DNA from: Lingula anatina
Lineage: Eukaryota > Brachiopoda > Lingulata > Lingulida > Lingulidae
Direction: 5' to 3'
Length of the DNA stretch: 61,536 nt
Assembly: GCF_001039355.2 (NCBI RefSeq)
Contig: NW_019776163.1
Span: 37,556-99,091 of the forward strand
Part shown: positions 12,421 through 24,025 of the stretch, one piece after another
How the letters are laid out: every line of letters starts with the position of its first letter
Position numbering within the stretch: the stretch's first letter is position 1
Program-made: the position numbers and the translations under genes
Notes under the pieces: generated by a model
Seen by the model: the letters and a program-made list of their open reading frames with translations, nothing else
Database searches by the model: none
What the model was told of the DNA's origin: nothing

Positions 12421-12926
12421 TTTCGATGTCTATCATCCGGAAAATTCTGCGAAATTATTCATTATGGTGTTGTAACAATACTTGTCATCGGTGTAGTGTG
12501 TACACCGGAAATAAAAATATTGATGGCTACTAAAACAAGGATTAACTTTCTCTACTTCTCTGTTATAACTTATACGAATGGAATTTTTTACGATGAGTGC
12601 TTTTGAGTGCACTCATACAATAAAATATTTTGGGCATAATTTTAGGATTCCAGCTGCTTGTGAATGTAAACATACAACTAAACTCACTGAATTCAACTGT
12701 GACCACCTATCAGTGCGGGACTGTTACGAGAATTGAAATCGAGGCTGGCAAGGAGCAACGATGTAAACAATCTTGGTGATTCGTATAATGACCGAAAAGA
12801 TTTGGATTTCCACATTGGTAAATGAATTCATTTTAAAGGATTATGGCTTGACAACCATAAGAAAGCTTCAAGCACACACTGGTGAGATATTGACACCTCG
12901 TCAATGAGGTACTCTGTTTAACTACC
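12421..12926. promoter_or_regulatory. Divergent promoter interval, AREL1 (-) / vasohibin (+)
   Basis: Only about 506 bp separate the two start codons, so the interval must hold both 5'UTRs and both promoters unless distal UTR exons exist. ETS-like CCGGAAA cores occur near 12433 and 12503. No TATA box was recognised. Confidence 0.6.
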
Positions 12927-15900
12927 ATGTCAACGGAACCATATGAGGAGTTATCCAGTTTTGGTTCTTTGGTCCGTGTCTCCAACTCTACGGCCCCGAC
13001 CAGCGTTCCTCCTACGCCAACACCTACAAGCCCACGAAAAACAGCATCATCATCAAAGTCCCCAACTCGGCCTAACCCTACAAAAAAGAAGGAAGCATTA
13101 AGATCATCTTTGGAAAAGCAAAAAGATGATGATAGTGTGAAGGAAGAAGGAGTCTTTTTCTGGGTGAACAAAAGTGGTTTTCCTATTGATGACATTACGT
13201 GGAAAAGGATGTGGGATCACGTCGCTAAGATCCACCCAGATGGTTACAGTGTGGTAAATAAGATCAGAGACAATGCAGATTTAGATGAGGTAAAACATAC
13301 AGGTGTCATTATAAAATGCTATGTGTAACAGTATTTTAAATGGAACACTGGGAAAAATAATGATTTTTTTGTTACCTTGTTCAGTGATTAAAAGAGCTTA
13401 AATTATGTTATCAAAAATGTGATGAATTGACTAAAATCTACTATTTCAAAGTAACTCATTTTAGAACAGGTAAGTATGAATTTTAAAGTCTATTTTTTGT
13501 AATAGTACTCTTAATATATTTTTTCACATTTTTTCAGGTTCCTGTGCCCCAGCCTCCATTGAATCTTCCAAATTCTATGTCTTGTCAGGATAAACTCAAT
13601 GCAGTGCAAAACTATATGAGAGAATTACAGTATCCTTTATATTATTTATAAATATTATATTAATCAAAATGATAAATTGAATTAGATTTTTAATATTTGT
13701 AATGCATATTTTTATATATACATATATCACAGGTTAAAATAGGCTTAATTCATGCTCTAACTTAACTTTGTTCAGATATAACCATACTGGGACACAATTT
13801 TTTGAAATACGAAAGAATCGACCAATCTCAGGGTGAGTTGCTATTTAACACAGGACATACACTTTTTCTATTATGAATAATTTGGATATTTTTTTAAACA
13901 GACAAATGATTGTTTTTATTTACCACTGATATCAAAGTGAACAATCATTTTGAAACTGGAATGCTTTAATACCTTCGGATAAACTAATGTTAGAAACCAG
14001 ACAACGTGCTTTTAAGAACATATTACTAATTTGTTTTTCAGACTCATGGAAAGTGCAAGAGAAATGATAAGAGAATCATTGCCAATAAAGTGTCTGGAAG
14101 CTGTAATTTTGGGAATGTATCCTTTTTATGACACAAATATCATCAAGTGCCAATACTAAATCATAGATTTGGTTTGAACACAATTATATTAATTTTTTTA
14201 AGAAAATCAGATGAAAAATACAAGCAGTGAGAACATCTGGCTGAAATAAGTCCAGAACTTTGTAAATATGGTATATTCTCTATCCTATGAGAATTTTGAT
14301 TAAAAACTTAATTACACTTTCTTTTGAAAAAACAATCCTTGTTTTATTCACTGGATGATTTTTAAAAGAATCAGTAGGGTTTTAAGTCTCATTAGTTGTG
14401 AGGTCCTTAGCAGAGATTATTAGCCATCTCACCAATGGAATGCCAGGATTAGAGCGTTTTCCTCTTAGTTTCAAGACCAGTTTCTCAGGAACAGTACACA
14501 GACATGTGGTGCTTGGAGTATGCCAAAATGGCAAATATGGAACGATTGGTATGAGCAGGAGGGAGGAGCTCATGTATAAACCTCTGAAATTCAAAGTGAG
14601 CCAAAGATTTAGTGATGTCTGCATGTGGATAAAATCTACAAAATGCACTGAATAAAGATAATTTAGAATCCAAGTGAATGTAAATGGGTGTTATGATAAG
14701 TACTCCTGAGTATAAACTAGTATATTTGTACATCTATATTGATATTTGTAAGTAAGAACTAAACCGCATGGCTTATTTTTGTAGTAAAACATATTGAGTG
14801 ATAATACATGTTTTATGAAGACATATAGTTTGTGAATAGGGTATCTTGTATTGTTAGATATGGATGTTGTGCTGAATCAAGACATTTTTTCTTTGGTTCT
14901 TATTNGTGCCATAATGGCAAATATGGAACGATTGGTATGAGCAGGAGGGAGGAGCTCATGTATAAACCTCTGAAATTCAAAGTGAGCCAAAGATTTAGTG
15001 ATGTCTGCATGTGGATAAAATCTACAAAATGCACTGAATAAAGATAATTTAGAATCCAAGTGAATGTAAATGGGTGTTATGATAAGTACTCCTGAGTATA
15101 AACTAGTATATTTGTACATCTATATTGATATTTGTAAGTAAGAACTAAACCGCATGGCTTATTTTTGTAGTAAAACATATTGAGTGATAATACATGTTTT
15201 ATGAAGACATATAGTTTGTGAATAGGGTATCTTGTATTGTTAGATATGGATGTTGTGCTGAATCAAGACATTTTTTCTTTGGTTCTTATTGCAGTCTTTA
15301 TCTGGATTAGTTTTTGATTATGAAGATTCTTATAATAAATGTAAGTACTGATCTACTTTGTCCTTTCAGTTTCTTAAATTAAATAAGTTACATAGAAGTT
15401 ATTGTTGCAAATCTATAGTTTTCATCTTTCTTTAAAAATATCAGGGAATTCTTAACATTAATATGGCAAAAAAATGGAGTTTAATAAAAATGTTTAATTA
15501 AATTTATTATATTTTCAGATCTGCATGAAGTGAAGAAAGTAAAACTTGGATTGCCAGTACCACATGATTCTCACAGTTATGAACAGATAAGCTGGAAGGT
15601 ATGTGAAATTCATTTCTTGATTTAAAAAACTTCTTTTGAAATGTTTTGTTGTTGTGACCATTTGTCTTCTGCTATCTTGAAATCAAATGCTCATTTGTAC
15701 TAATTCTCATTTTTTAATTATTAAATTGCAGTACTTAAGTTTGAACTGCCAACAACTGAGTAGAACAGAAATGAACAAAGAGTTGGAGAAGCATGCTAGA
15801 GAAGTGAGAAGCATGGTATGTAAAAGTTAATGGCATTAGGATGAATTTGAATAACTTGGTCATAAACATTTACTTAGTATGCCTTTGTTTCTTCGGAAGT

Positions 15901-16541
15901 ATCTGTAGGAACTTACCATTAGCCCCTCAAAATGCCATGTTTGAACCAATTTACACATATGTACATACCGATAATTAAATATACATCAAAGCATGTCAAT
16001 GGAATAGCACAAAAATTGGGGGTGAATTGAAAGGTTGGCATTTTAAAGATCATAATCACATCGCTTTATCTAGATGAAGAGTGCAACTGGCCCCCTGTAT
16101 ACTGGAAAGAAAACAGCTGGTCACGGTTCCAACAGCACCAATAGTGCAACGATGAACAGCAATGCAACATCACAGAAGAAAGAGGAATCATCAGTCAAAG
16201 ACAAGATAATTGTCCATGACAAGTAAGATCATTTTATGGGAGATATATTTAAGACCTCTAATTATTTTACACCTGATATAAAACCAGTCATCAACTAGAT
16301 AAAGCTCTTAATAAATATTCTAATTCAACCTAGGACACTGGCGTTTAATGGGTCCTCTATTCAGTTGAATAGTTTTATGCTTCTATGAATTTAATATCTT
16401 TACATTTTCTAGTGTCAATTTGGTAATTTTTCAATGAATTTTGTATTGAATTGCAGGGAAAAAATGGACGATGGATATGAGGATCCCTGCAATGCAAGTG
16501 AAAGCAAGAAACTGGACCCAGCTTATCAAATCCGCATATAG
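12927..16541 (+). CDS. VASH1/2-like: Vasohibin, tubulin tyrosine carboxypeptidase (10 exons, 400 aa)
   Basis: Exons 12927-13289, 13538-13629, 13776-13832, 14042-14116, 14424-14595, 15295-15340, 15519-15598, 15732-15815, 16074-16222 and 16457-16541; all phases close. Vasohibins, together with the small partner SVBP, remove the C-terminal tyrosine of alpha-tubulin. The core begins with [20 protein letters not shown] and carries the complete transglutaminase-like Cys-His-Ser triad: Cys188 ([10 protein letters not shown]), His223 (HRHVVLGV) and Ser240 ([15 protein letters not shown]). The ~60-residue N-terminus is Pro/Ser/Thr-rich and basic, and the tail is disordered, ending in a YQIRI-type motif as vertebrate VASH1 does (YQIRV). 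Introns 2 and 4 have U12-type splice sites. Exon 5 and the following intron are partly duplicated in the assembly around the N at 14905; the model uses the intact left exon. Confidence 0.95.
14521..15290. repeat. 384 bp direct duplication around an N, inside vasohibin
   Basis: 14521-14904 and 14907-15290 are almost identical (an early AAAA/ATAA difference was noted) and separated by G plus one N at 14905. The right copy begins in mid-exon 5 without a splice acceptor, so it repeats about 75 coding bases without function. Only the right copy runs on into the genuine acceptor and exon 6. Confidence 0.93.
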
Positions 16542-17030
16542 TCCATAAGAAGTCTGCAGACTGTATGTTTTATCTGTGATATCTGTTACTGTGATCAAGT
16601 TACAAGTGGACTTATAGTGTACAGAAAGAACTACAGAGAACCAAAAGGCACATTTAACTTGAGGTTTTATTGGTTTCTATATTTCAAGCCAGTTCACCTT
16701 CAATACAAAAATAGTTTTCATATAAAAAAGTAGGCAGGATTTAGATAAATGTTTAACCTCTTCATATTTTGTACAAAACTTTGTATAGTATTAAATAAAA
16801 TATAACCATTCAAAAAACTGAAATGATGCATTCTACTGTGATATACTTACATCATCAAAAAAGTAATTTGCATTCGTAAATGTCAATCCAATGAGGAATT
16901 TTAAAGATAACATAGCTTTGAGTGTTTTTCAACTTTTGGGTTTTTTCTTAGCAAAAAAAACAAACAAACAAAAAAACTGCCAACCGTAATTTACTATATA
17001 AATCACTATCATGTGTACCAAATCCCCTCA
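16542..17030. other. Convergent 3' interval, vasohibin / ANGEL2
   Basis: Vasohibin 3'UTR with a TTAAATAAAATA polyadenylation-type signal near 16791, then AT-rich sequence up to the ANGEL2 stop on minus. No other feature seen. Confidence 0.6.
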
Positions 17031-19820
17031 TCAATCTAATGCAAATTTGGCCAAGAGAGAGAGGTGATCAGACCCCAGGAATCTGTTTGGCAAACTCCCC
17101 AGCTGCTTGAGATCCTCATCAGAGAGCAAGCTGTACTGATCTCGTAGCTGCAAGTTTCCAGAAAAATGCTGACCGCTCCCACTAGTGGAGTAAAAGATGT
17201 AGTCAACAGTGGCACTGGCACGGCTGTGGTGTGTGGTGATTTCCCTCTCCCCTGGTCTACCTGTCCACCCAAGACAGTGGTCATAGACAGATCTTAAATT
17301 CAATGTATGACTCAACTGACCAGTTTCAAATGTCAAGGAATTTAAGGGTGAAGTTAAGTCTTTCTCTGACTGATTCCAATCTTTCTGCTGATGAATTCTT
17401 GGGTCTGAATCTTGGTCCTTAGACTCTCTTTGAGACAAACTCTGGACGACTATCTCATCAGAGTCTTTGTTTTCAAGTAGTCTACCTGAGCAAGTAAGAT
17501 CTTTTTGCACAGAAGGTGGTGAGGTGTGGTTTTTGTCCTCATTTTGTCTATTTGTACCAATTTGATTATTTTGTTTGCCAGATTCTGATGAAGCGTTTTT
17601 GTCTTCATTATGTCTACCTGAGCAAGTCTGATTCTTTTGTTTGCCAGTTTCTAATGAAGTATTTCTGTCTTCATTATGTCTACCTGAATAGGTTTGATTC
17701 TCTTGGCTACCTGATTCTGGTGAAGCACTTTTGTCATCATTTTGTTTATCAGTACAAGTTTGATTCTTTTGTTCACCAGTTTCTGATGAAGCACTTTTGT
17801 CTTCCTTTTGTCCAACTGAACAAGTTTCAATCTTTTGTCTTCCATATTCTGAAGAAGCACCTTTGTCTTCATTCTGTTCACCTGAACTTTCCTTTTCCTT
17901 TTGTTGATTGAAGGATGAAACAGTGTCCTTGTCCTCCAGTCCTCTTTTACTATGAACATTACCCTTGTCCCTTGAATATTGTGTACCCTGTTTGTTACAC
18001 CTCTGCAAAAAGCTCTTAACCCGAATACATTGGTCTGAGATCCCCAAACTCCGTGGCAATAACACCCTGGACAGTAAAACAGCCTTATTTGTGAAGAAAT
18101 CTGTTTCTGACACAAGATGCCTAGGTATGCCTTCATATCTCAGGTGACCTGCCGTAAGAAATGTATATAAAGGTGTGAAAGGATCTGTGTTGAAGTCTCC
18201 ACACATTATAACCGGCCACCTTACCGTTTCCTTTTTAAAGGACACTTCTTCCAGTGATGAAAGAAGAAGGGCTGTTTGTGCAAGTCTAACATCCCCACGC
18301 TTTGGGTTGAACAATAAATGAGTATTGCCTACAACAATCTTTTTATGACCAAATCTGTGAACCTTCAGAAGAAGAATCAATGCAACATTGTCTCTATCAA
18401 GAACGTCAACCTTCTTATTAAATCTGACACACTTCACAGCAGCTAATGAAAATTTTCTACGTTTGAAAAAGGTGGCACAGCCGTCTGGCTTATCTCCTGT
18501 CTTCTTCACATAGTGACCGATGTATCCTGAAATTGACAGGAAAAAATCAAGGCCACTACACAAATAGGGTTTCACCAAATGAGATTATTGCCCGATTTTT
18601 TTGCATTTGACATTTGCAAGTTAGTGGGTGTATGTAATCATACACTTATGGAAAAAAAAGTTTTGTTTCCATACTTTTTATCTTTTAGTTCATTTACAAT
18701 TTGACCACTTCTTGGTTTTGGGTAAGAAAACAATGTCAGAAGAAACATTGCTGATTCTTAAACTTTTATCAAATACCAGATAATGAGACAGGTTACACTA
18801 AAAAATATATATTTAAAAATGTTGGGGTTACAATATTGTTTAACTTACCCAGGTGTTTTAATTGATACTGAAAGTCCTTGAAAACACATGGTTCCATTTC
18901 TTGAAAACAAAGTATCTGGAATGTTATATTGACAAACAATAATTAAACATATCGATTATTATCATTTGATAGTTAAGTATATGGATCATTATCTTTGAAA
19001 TAGTGAACTGTAGAGGTGTACAAAAAAATTATTGAAAAATCCTTAAAATTTACATCCAGGTAAACTTACATCTGCTCGGTGATATGTTATCTCATTGAGT
19101 AACCTGTCCCTCCTAAATTCCCAGGCAAGGACAAAAGAGGGGCAATGACCATAAAGGTACATATTGTCCATCAGATAGCGCTGGGCCAATATGTTGTAGG
19201 TCATCACTGTAAATTCCATTCTTCTTTTCATCCTCCTAGTATCTTGTGAGAAATGTTGACGGACCCATACACGCTTTGACAAGATCTGCTGGGCTTAAAA
19301 AAAGGAAAATTAAATTTGAACAAGCTAATCTCTACTGACTTTACGCTGACAGTCATACAACAAGTGGGTATACTAGTACTTAAAAGTTTATTAAGAATCT
19401 AACAAGATAAATAGTTACATTTTTTACTGCTGCGAACAATATTAATTATAATCATTCATATGAAGTAAAGGATTGCATAGGCTACAACTGAAGTACAACA
19501 GAATCATTGTTACATGATGCAAGATTACAAGACTTACCAACATTCCAATATCTATTTTCTCTTGGCTTTCGATGGGCAACTTCACCAACTGAACTTATGT
19601 CATTGCCCTGTTTTGCATTACTGTATGAATCGGGCACATTATTGCATGGACTTTTGTTTGACTTTGTAACACAATGGTCATCCTTTTCTTTATTAAAAAT
19701 GTCACCATAACGGCGTTTACTTCTCCGCCTGCCCTGATTAGCGTCACTAGATTTGGGATCTTCTCCATGTTGTCTTGTGAATGTTTCAGCACCTCTGGTC
19801 TGCGAACCACTTTCAGCCAT
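17031..19820 (-). CDS. ANGEL2: ANGEL2-like RNA phosphatase/nuclease, EEP family (4 exons, 689 aa)
   Basis: Exons 19820-19538, 19293-19070, 18915-18849 and 18526-17031; phases close. ANGEL2 belongs to the Ccr4-type exonuclease-endonuclease-phosphatase fold, and the human protein removes 2',3'-cyclic phosphates from RNA ends. Visible active-site blocks: VMTYNILAQ, ILCFQEME (metal-binding Glu), NTHLLFNPKRGDVRLAQ, MCGDFNTDPFTPLY, ATVDYIFYS and GSDHLSLLAKF (catalytic Asp-His), all intact. The first ~95 residues are basic and disordered. Between GDFNTDP and VDYIFY sits a long acidic/Ser/Gln insertion built of about six 22-residue repeats, which explains the length excess over human ANGEL2 (544 aa). 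A second copy of exon 1 lies upstream at 22477-22195. Confidence 0.93.
17495..17910 (-). repeat. 66 bp (22-codon) coding tandem repeat within ANGEL2
   Basis: About six degenerate copies encoding the pattern QTCSGRHNEDKNASSESGKQ. Spacing between the two clearest neighbouring copies (17601 and 17667) is exactly 66 bp, so the frame is preserved. Rich in Asn, Glu, Asp, Lys, Ser and Gln, predicted disordered. Confidence 0.88.
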
Positions 19821-21400
19821 TTCTGAGGTAAATCTAACGGTAAATGATTCAACACATTGTGAACCTAGCTGCGGTGCTTGAAATCAAATCTTATGTTCTA
19901 CAGCCTGACTACATTTCAACACAGATGGTGAAATGTTCATTTTAACTTGACACAGTTTCAAAGGGAGAATCGCAACTAGCACAATCTCAACCGGAAGTGT
20001 GGACTTTGCCGCCGCCTAGTGACGTCATGAGTAGACTACAACATGTGCACTGAGAGACACAAAGACTAAACAAGGTGAGAATTTCTTGGCTTTTCCCAAA
20101 GAAGGTACTTTTATTGTGTTTTGTGAATTAAAGTGAAACCTTGTCAAACAGACTGAGTGAATTTTTTTATTATGGTATTCATTTCTATTAGGAAATCGAA
20201 AAGGAAGAAGGATAACCGTTTTGTCTGTTGTTCGTGTTTTCGTTTGGCTTTGATCAGTCGAGTATGGCTACTCCATAAACCTAATGACTCATTCTCAGAG
20301 CAGACGAGTAAACAGTGTCGTGTGCTTCATATTAGACTTAGTGACTAAGAAAAAATATCCTACCTCGAGAGTTCTTAGCATATTTCTCTGGACAGGTGAG
20401 TCTATTATTTAGTCAGAGTTAAGATTTGACCTAGTTTCCACACCCGAAGACTGAGGAATGCGAGAAGAGTAACATCATTTCTTCTTGAGAAAGATTGAGG
20501 TATTGGTTGATTTGGATGAAGCACTCAAAAGTTTTAAACCAGCAACGGAAAATCAGCATGGTAATAGTAAAAGTTTTAGAAGAACTGAGGAACTGATTGG
20601 TTAAGTCGGAATGTACAGCATTTTAAGTGATGTAAACGTGCATTTCCCATTTTTTATGTACATGTCGTATGTTTCACAAAGTCCCATTTGTTAGTATTAA
20701 CCCCTCCCAGAATTTGTTCATATTTGAGTTTGCTGTGAAAAAGGTTAAATGGATGAAGTTTCACCTTAAGTGAATTTCTTTAGCAAAATTGTTGGGAACA
20801 GAAATGGTAAATGTTTCAATGAAGAAATGTACTTTGCAATGCGCTATTTATATATAGACTAGCCTTTGTTTTTTGTTATGTGAAAAATCTGAGAAAGTTG
20901 GAGCTTATCATGCAATATTCATTACAAGTAATAGGGGGTTTCAGCAGTCTTGGGAAGAACCAGGTTCAGATTTGTATTGTTTTCAAAATGTGCCAATTCT
21001 TTGTGGCTTTATATATAATATAAAATCCCATTACAATTTACAACAATGAAAATTTATGAAGCCTTTTCAAAATGGCTCTACTGTTAGTCATTTGATGAAG
21101 CTTTCAACTTATACAACAAGTGTAAATCCATGTTGAAGTTATTTAAGACGAGCATGGCAGTAGATTTAAGAAGAGATCTGTTATCTATGGAAATATAAGC
21201 TAAATGAAATACAAAGATATGGCAACAATATCTTTGTTGTAAACAGGACTCAATACATATTTCACATATCTTAGAATTTGATTCCCACATGGTGATCTGT
21301 TCTCAGGTAGTAAATGTAAGTCCTTTTTGCCACAATAGTAACAGAATTATCAAACAACAATAAATGTGCAGGTTATCTTGTATTTTGTGAGGGGCAGGGT
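19375..21400. repeat. ~2 kb segmental duplicate, copy A
   Basis: Matches 22020-24025 at a constant offset near 2657 bp over the promoter part, with small indels further along. It contains genuine ANGEL2 exon 1, the divergent promoter and the candidate SAMD4 UTR exon. Similarity fades near 21250-21400. Confidence 0.9.
19821..20074. promoter_or_regulatory. Divergent promoter, ANGEL2 (-) / probable SAMD4 5'UTR exon (+), copy A
   Basis: Contains an ETS-type CCGGAAGTG at 19991-19999 and a perfect CRE, TGACGTCA, at 20020-20027, 29 bp apart. This is a common arrangement in TATA-less bidirectional promoters. On plus, sequence up to 20074 ends at a good donor (CAAG|GTGAG), suggesting a non-coding first exon for SAMD4 that splices to about 25098. 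That splice is inferred, not seen. Confidence 0.65.
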
Positions 21401-22019
21401 TCTGCCAAGGTCTCAAAAAAGGGGGGAGAATTCTCCCCTCTGAGCTTAAAAGTTGGGGAGATTTTGAGAAATAGTGGGAGATCAGGAAAAATGATATTTT
21501 ACGTAAAAACATACACTGCTAGTCTGTACTGGTATTTTATTAAAGTTCACAAACTGAACTGATTCAACTTTGAAAGTAACTTTACATAGGCTGTATTTAT
21601 ATACAGTTGCAAATGATTTTTTTATAAAGCATCTGCCTCATTATCATAGCGGAGCCAAGAATAATCTCTTAACCAATCGTGTTGAAATTTCTGTGGCACT
21701 ACTTTCAGTTTCTTTCAGGCCCTTCGATGGTATTTGGTCTGCAGACCTAAAATTAAAGAAAAGTAAAAATTTTTCCTACTTACAAACTTGTAATTTCTGG
21801 AACCAGACACCACAATCCAAAAGAATTTTAAGNTAAGTTACCTTATCTCGATCAAATACCCTGCAGTAATTCATCATTTTGCTCGGTTAAATATGAAAGA
21901 AAATACAGAAGACGAGAACTGAACTACAGACATGGCTTGTTCATGCGCAGCAGACGATTCCGGTCTCCCTCCAGTATGGCTGCCGTTTGTTTTGATGACG
22001 CAGGCTCTAATGGGTCAAT
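21401..22019. other. Spacer between the two duplicate blocks, with one N at 21833
   Basis: No gene recognised. The N at 21833 indicates an assembly join. Just before copy B it holds a short GC-richer stretch around 21950-22010. Confidence 0.6.
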
Positions 22020-22194
22020 AGTATACTTAAAAGTTTAATAAGAATCTAACAAGGGGGGGGGGGATAAATAGTTACATTTTTTACTGCTGCAAACAATATT
22101 GATTATAATCATTCATATGAAGTAAAGGATTGCCTAGGCTACAACTGAAGTACAACAGAATCATTGTTACATGATGCAAGATTACAAGACTTAC

Positions 22195-22477
22195 CAACAT
22201 TCCAATGTCTATTTTCTCTTGGCCTTCGATGGGCAACTTCACCAACTGAACTTATGTCATTGCCCTGTTTTGCATTACTGTATGAATCAGGCACATTATT
22301 GCATGGACTTTTGTTTGACTTTGTTACACAATGGTCATCCTTTTCTTTATTAAAAATGTCATCGTAACGGCGTTTACTTCTCCGCCTGCCCTTGTTATCG
22401 TCACTAGATTTGGGATCTTCTCCATGTTGTCTTGTGCATGTTTCAGCACTTCTGGTCTGCGAACCACTTGCAGCCAT
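22195..22477 (-). pseudogene. Second copy of ANGEL2 exon 1 (isolated exon, allelic copy, or alternative first exon)
   Basis: Encodes the same 94-residue N-terminus as exon 1 at 19820-19538, starting MAASGSQTRSAETC, with about eight amino-acid differences, no frameshift and an intact donor (ATGTTG|GTAAG). No copies of ANGEL2 exons 2-4 accompany it. It could be an uncollapsed second haplotype, an alternative first exon splicing over copy A to exon 2, or a recent partial duplication. The nearby N favours the haplotype explanation. Confidence 0.7.
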
Positions 22478-22732
22478 TTCTGAGGTAAATCTAACGGCAA
22501 CCGATTCAACACATCGAGAACCTAGCTGCGGTGCTTGAAGTCAAATCTTATGTTCTACAGCATGAGCTATATTTCAACACAAATGGTGAAATGTTCATTT
22601 TAACTTGACCCAGTTTCAAAGGGAGAATCGCAACTAGCACAATCTCAACCGGAAGTGTGGACTTTGCCGCCGCCTAGTGACGTCATGAGTAGACTACAAC
22701 ATGTGCACTGAGAGACACAAAGACTAAACAAG
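22478..22732. promoter_or_regulatory. Divergent promoter copy B (CRE plus ETS)
   Basis: Duplicate of 19821-20074 with both motifs and the plus-strand UTR donor retained. Confidence 0.55.
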
Positions 22733-24025
22733 GTGAGAATTTCTTGGCTTTTCCCAAAGAAGGTACTTTTATTGTGTTTTGTGAATTAAAGTGAAACCTT
22801 GTCAAACAGACTGAGTGAATTTTTTATTATGGTATTCATTTCTATTAGGAAATCGAAAAGGAAGAAGGATAACCGTTTTGTCTGTTGTTCGTGTTTTCGT
22901 TTGGCTTTGATCAGTCGAGTATGGCTACTCCATAAACCTAATGACTCATTCTCAGAGCAGACGAGTAAACAGTGTCGTGTGCTTCATATTAGACTTAGTG
23001 ACTAAGAAAAAATATCCTACCTCGAGAGTTCTTAGCATATTTCTCTGGACAGGTGAGTCTATTATTTAGTCAGAGTTAAGATTTGACCTAGTTTCCACAC
23101 CCGAAGACTGAGGAATGCGAGAAGCGTAACATCATTTCTTCTTGAGAAAGGTTGAGGTATTGGTTGATTTGGATGAAGCACTCAAAAGTTTTAAACCAGC
23201 AACGGAAAATCAGCATGGTAATAGTAAAAGTTTTAGAAGAACTGAGGAACTGATTGGTTAAGTTGGAATGTACAGCATTTTAAGTGATGTAAACGTGCCT
23301 TTCCCATTTTTATGTACATGTCTTATATTTCACAAAGTCCCATTTGTTAATATTAACCCCTCCCAGAATTTCTTCATATGTGAGTTTTCTGTGAAAAGGG
23401 TTAAATGGATGAAGTTTCACCAGAAATTCTTGAATTGTTAGGAACAGAAAAGGTAAATGTTTCAATGAAGAATTGTACTTTGCAATGCGCTATTTATATA
23501 TAGACTAGCCTCTGTTTTTTTTTTCGTTATGTGAAAATTCTGAGAAAGTTGAAGCATATCATGCAATATTCATTACAAGTAATATGGGGGTTTCAACAGT
23601 CTTGGGAAGAACCAGGGTCAGATTTGTATTGTTTTCAAAATGTGCCAATTCCTTGTGGCTTTATATATTATATAAAATCCCATTACAACAATGAAAATTT
23701 ATGAAGCCTTTTCAGAATGACTCCACAGTTAGTCATTTGATGAAGCTTTCAACTTATACAACAAGTGTAAATCCATGTTGAAGTTATTTGAGACGAGCAT
23801 GGCAGTAGATTTAAGAAGAGATCTGTTATCTATGGGAATATAAGCTAAATGATATGCAAAGATATGTCAACAATATCTTTGTTGTAAACAGGAATTTATA
23901 CGTATTTTACTTGGAACTTGTTTCTCAAATGGTAATCTGTTCTCAAGTAGTCCATGTTACTCCTTTTTGCCACAAGAGTAATGGAATTATCAAACAGGTT
24001 TTCTTGTATTTTGTGAAAGGACATA

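Larger units (their letters stand above)
22020..24025. repeat. ~2 kb segmental duplicate, copy B
   Basis: Diverged by scattered substitutions and small indels from 19375-21400, including a poly-G tract at about 22055-22062. Promoter motifs are preserved: CCGGAAGTG at 22649-22657, TGACGTCA at 22678-22685, UTR donor after 22732. Confidence 0.9.

Noticed and set aside
14907-15022. Possible second vasohibin exon 5 (alternative exon)
   Set aside because: Lacks an acceptor and begins just after an N; it is a duplicated fragment of the exon at 14424-14595.
17516-17911. 131-codon plus-strand frame with a Cys/Phe/Leu-rich repeated protein
   Set aside because: It is the antisense of the ANGEL2 22-codon repeat; the periodicity keeps all frames open. 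The 161-codon minus frame at 17651-18136 is a shadow for the same reason.
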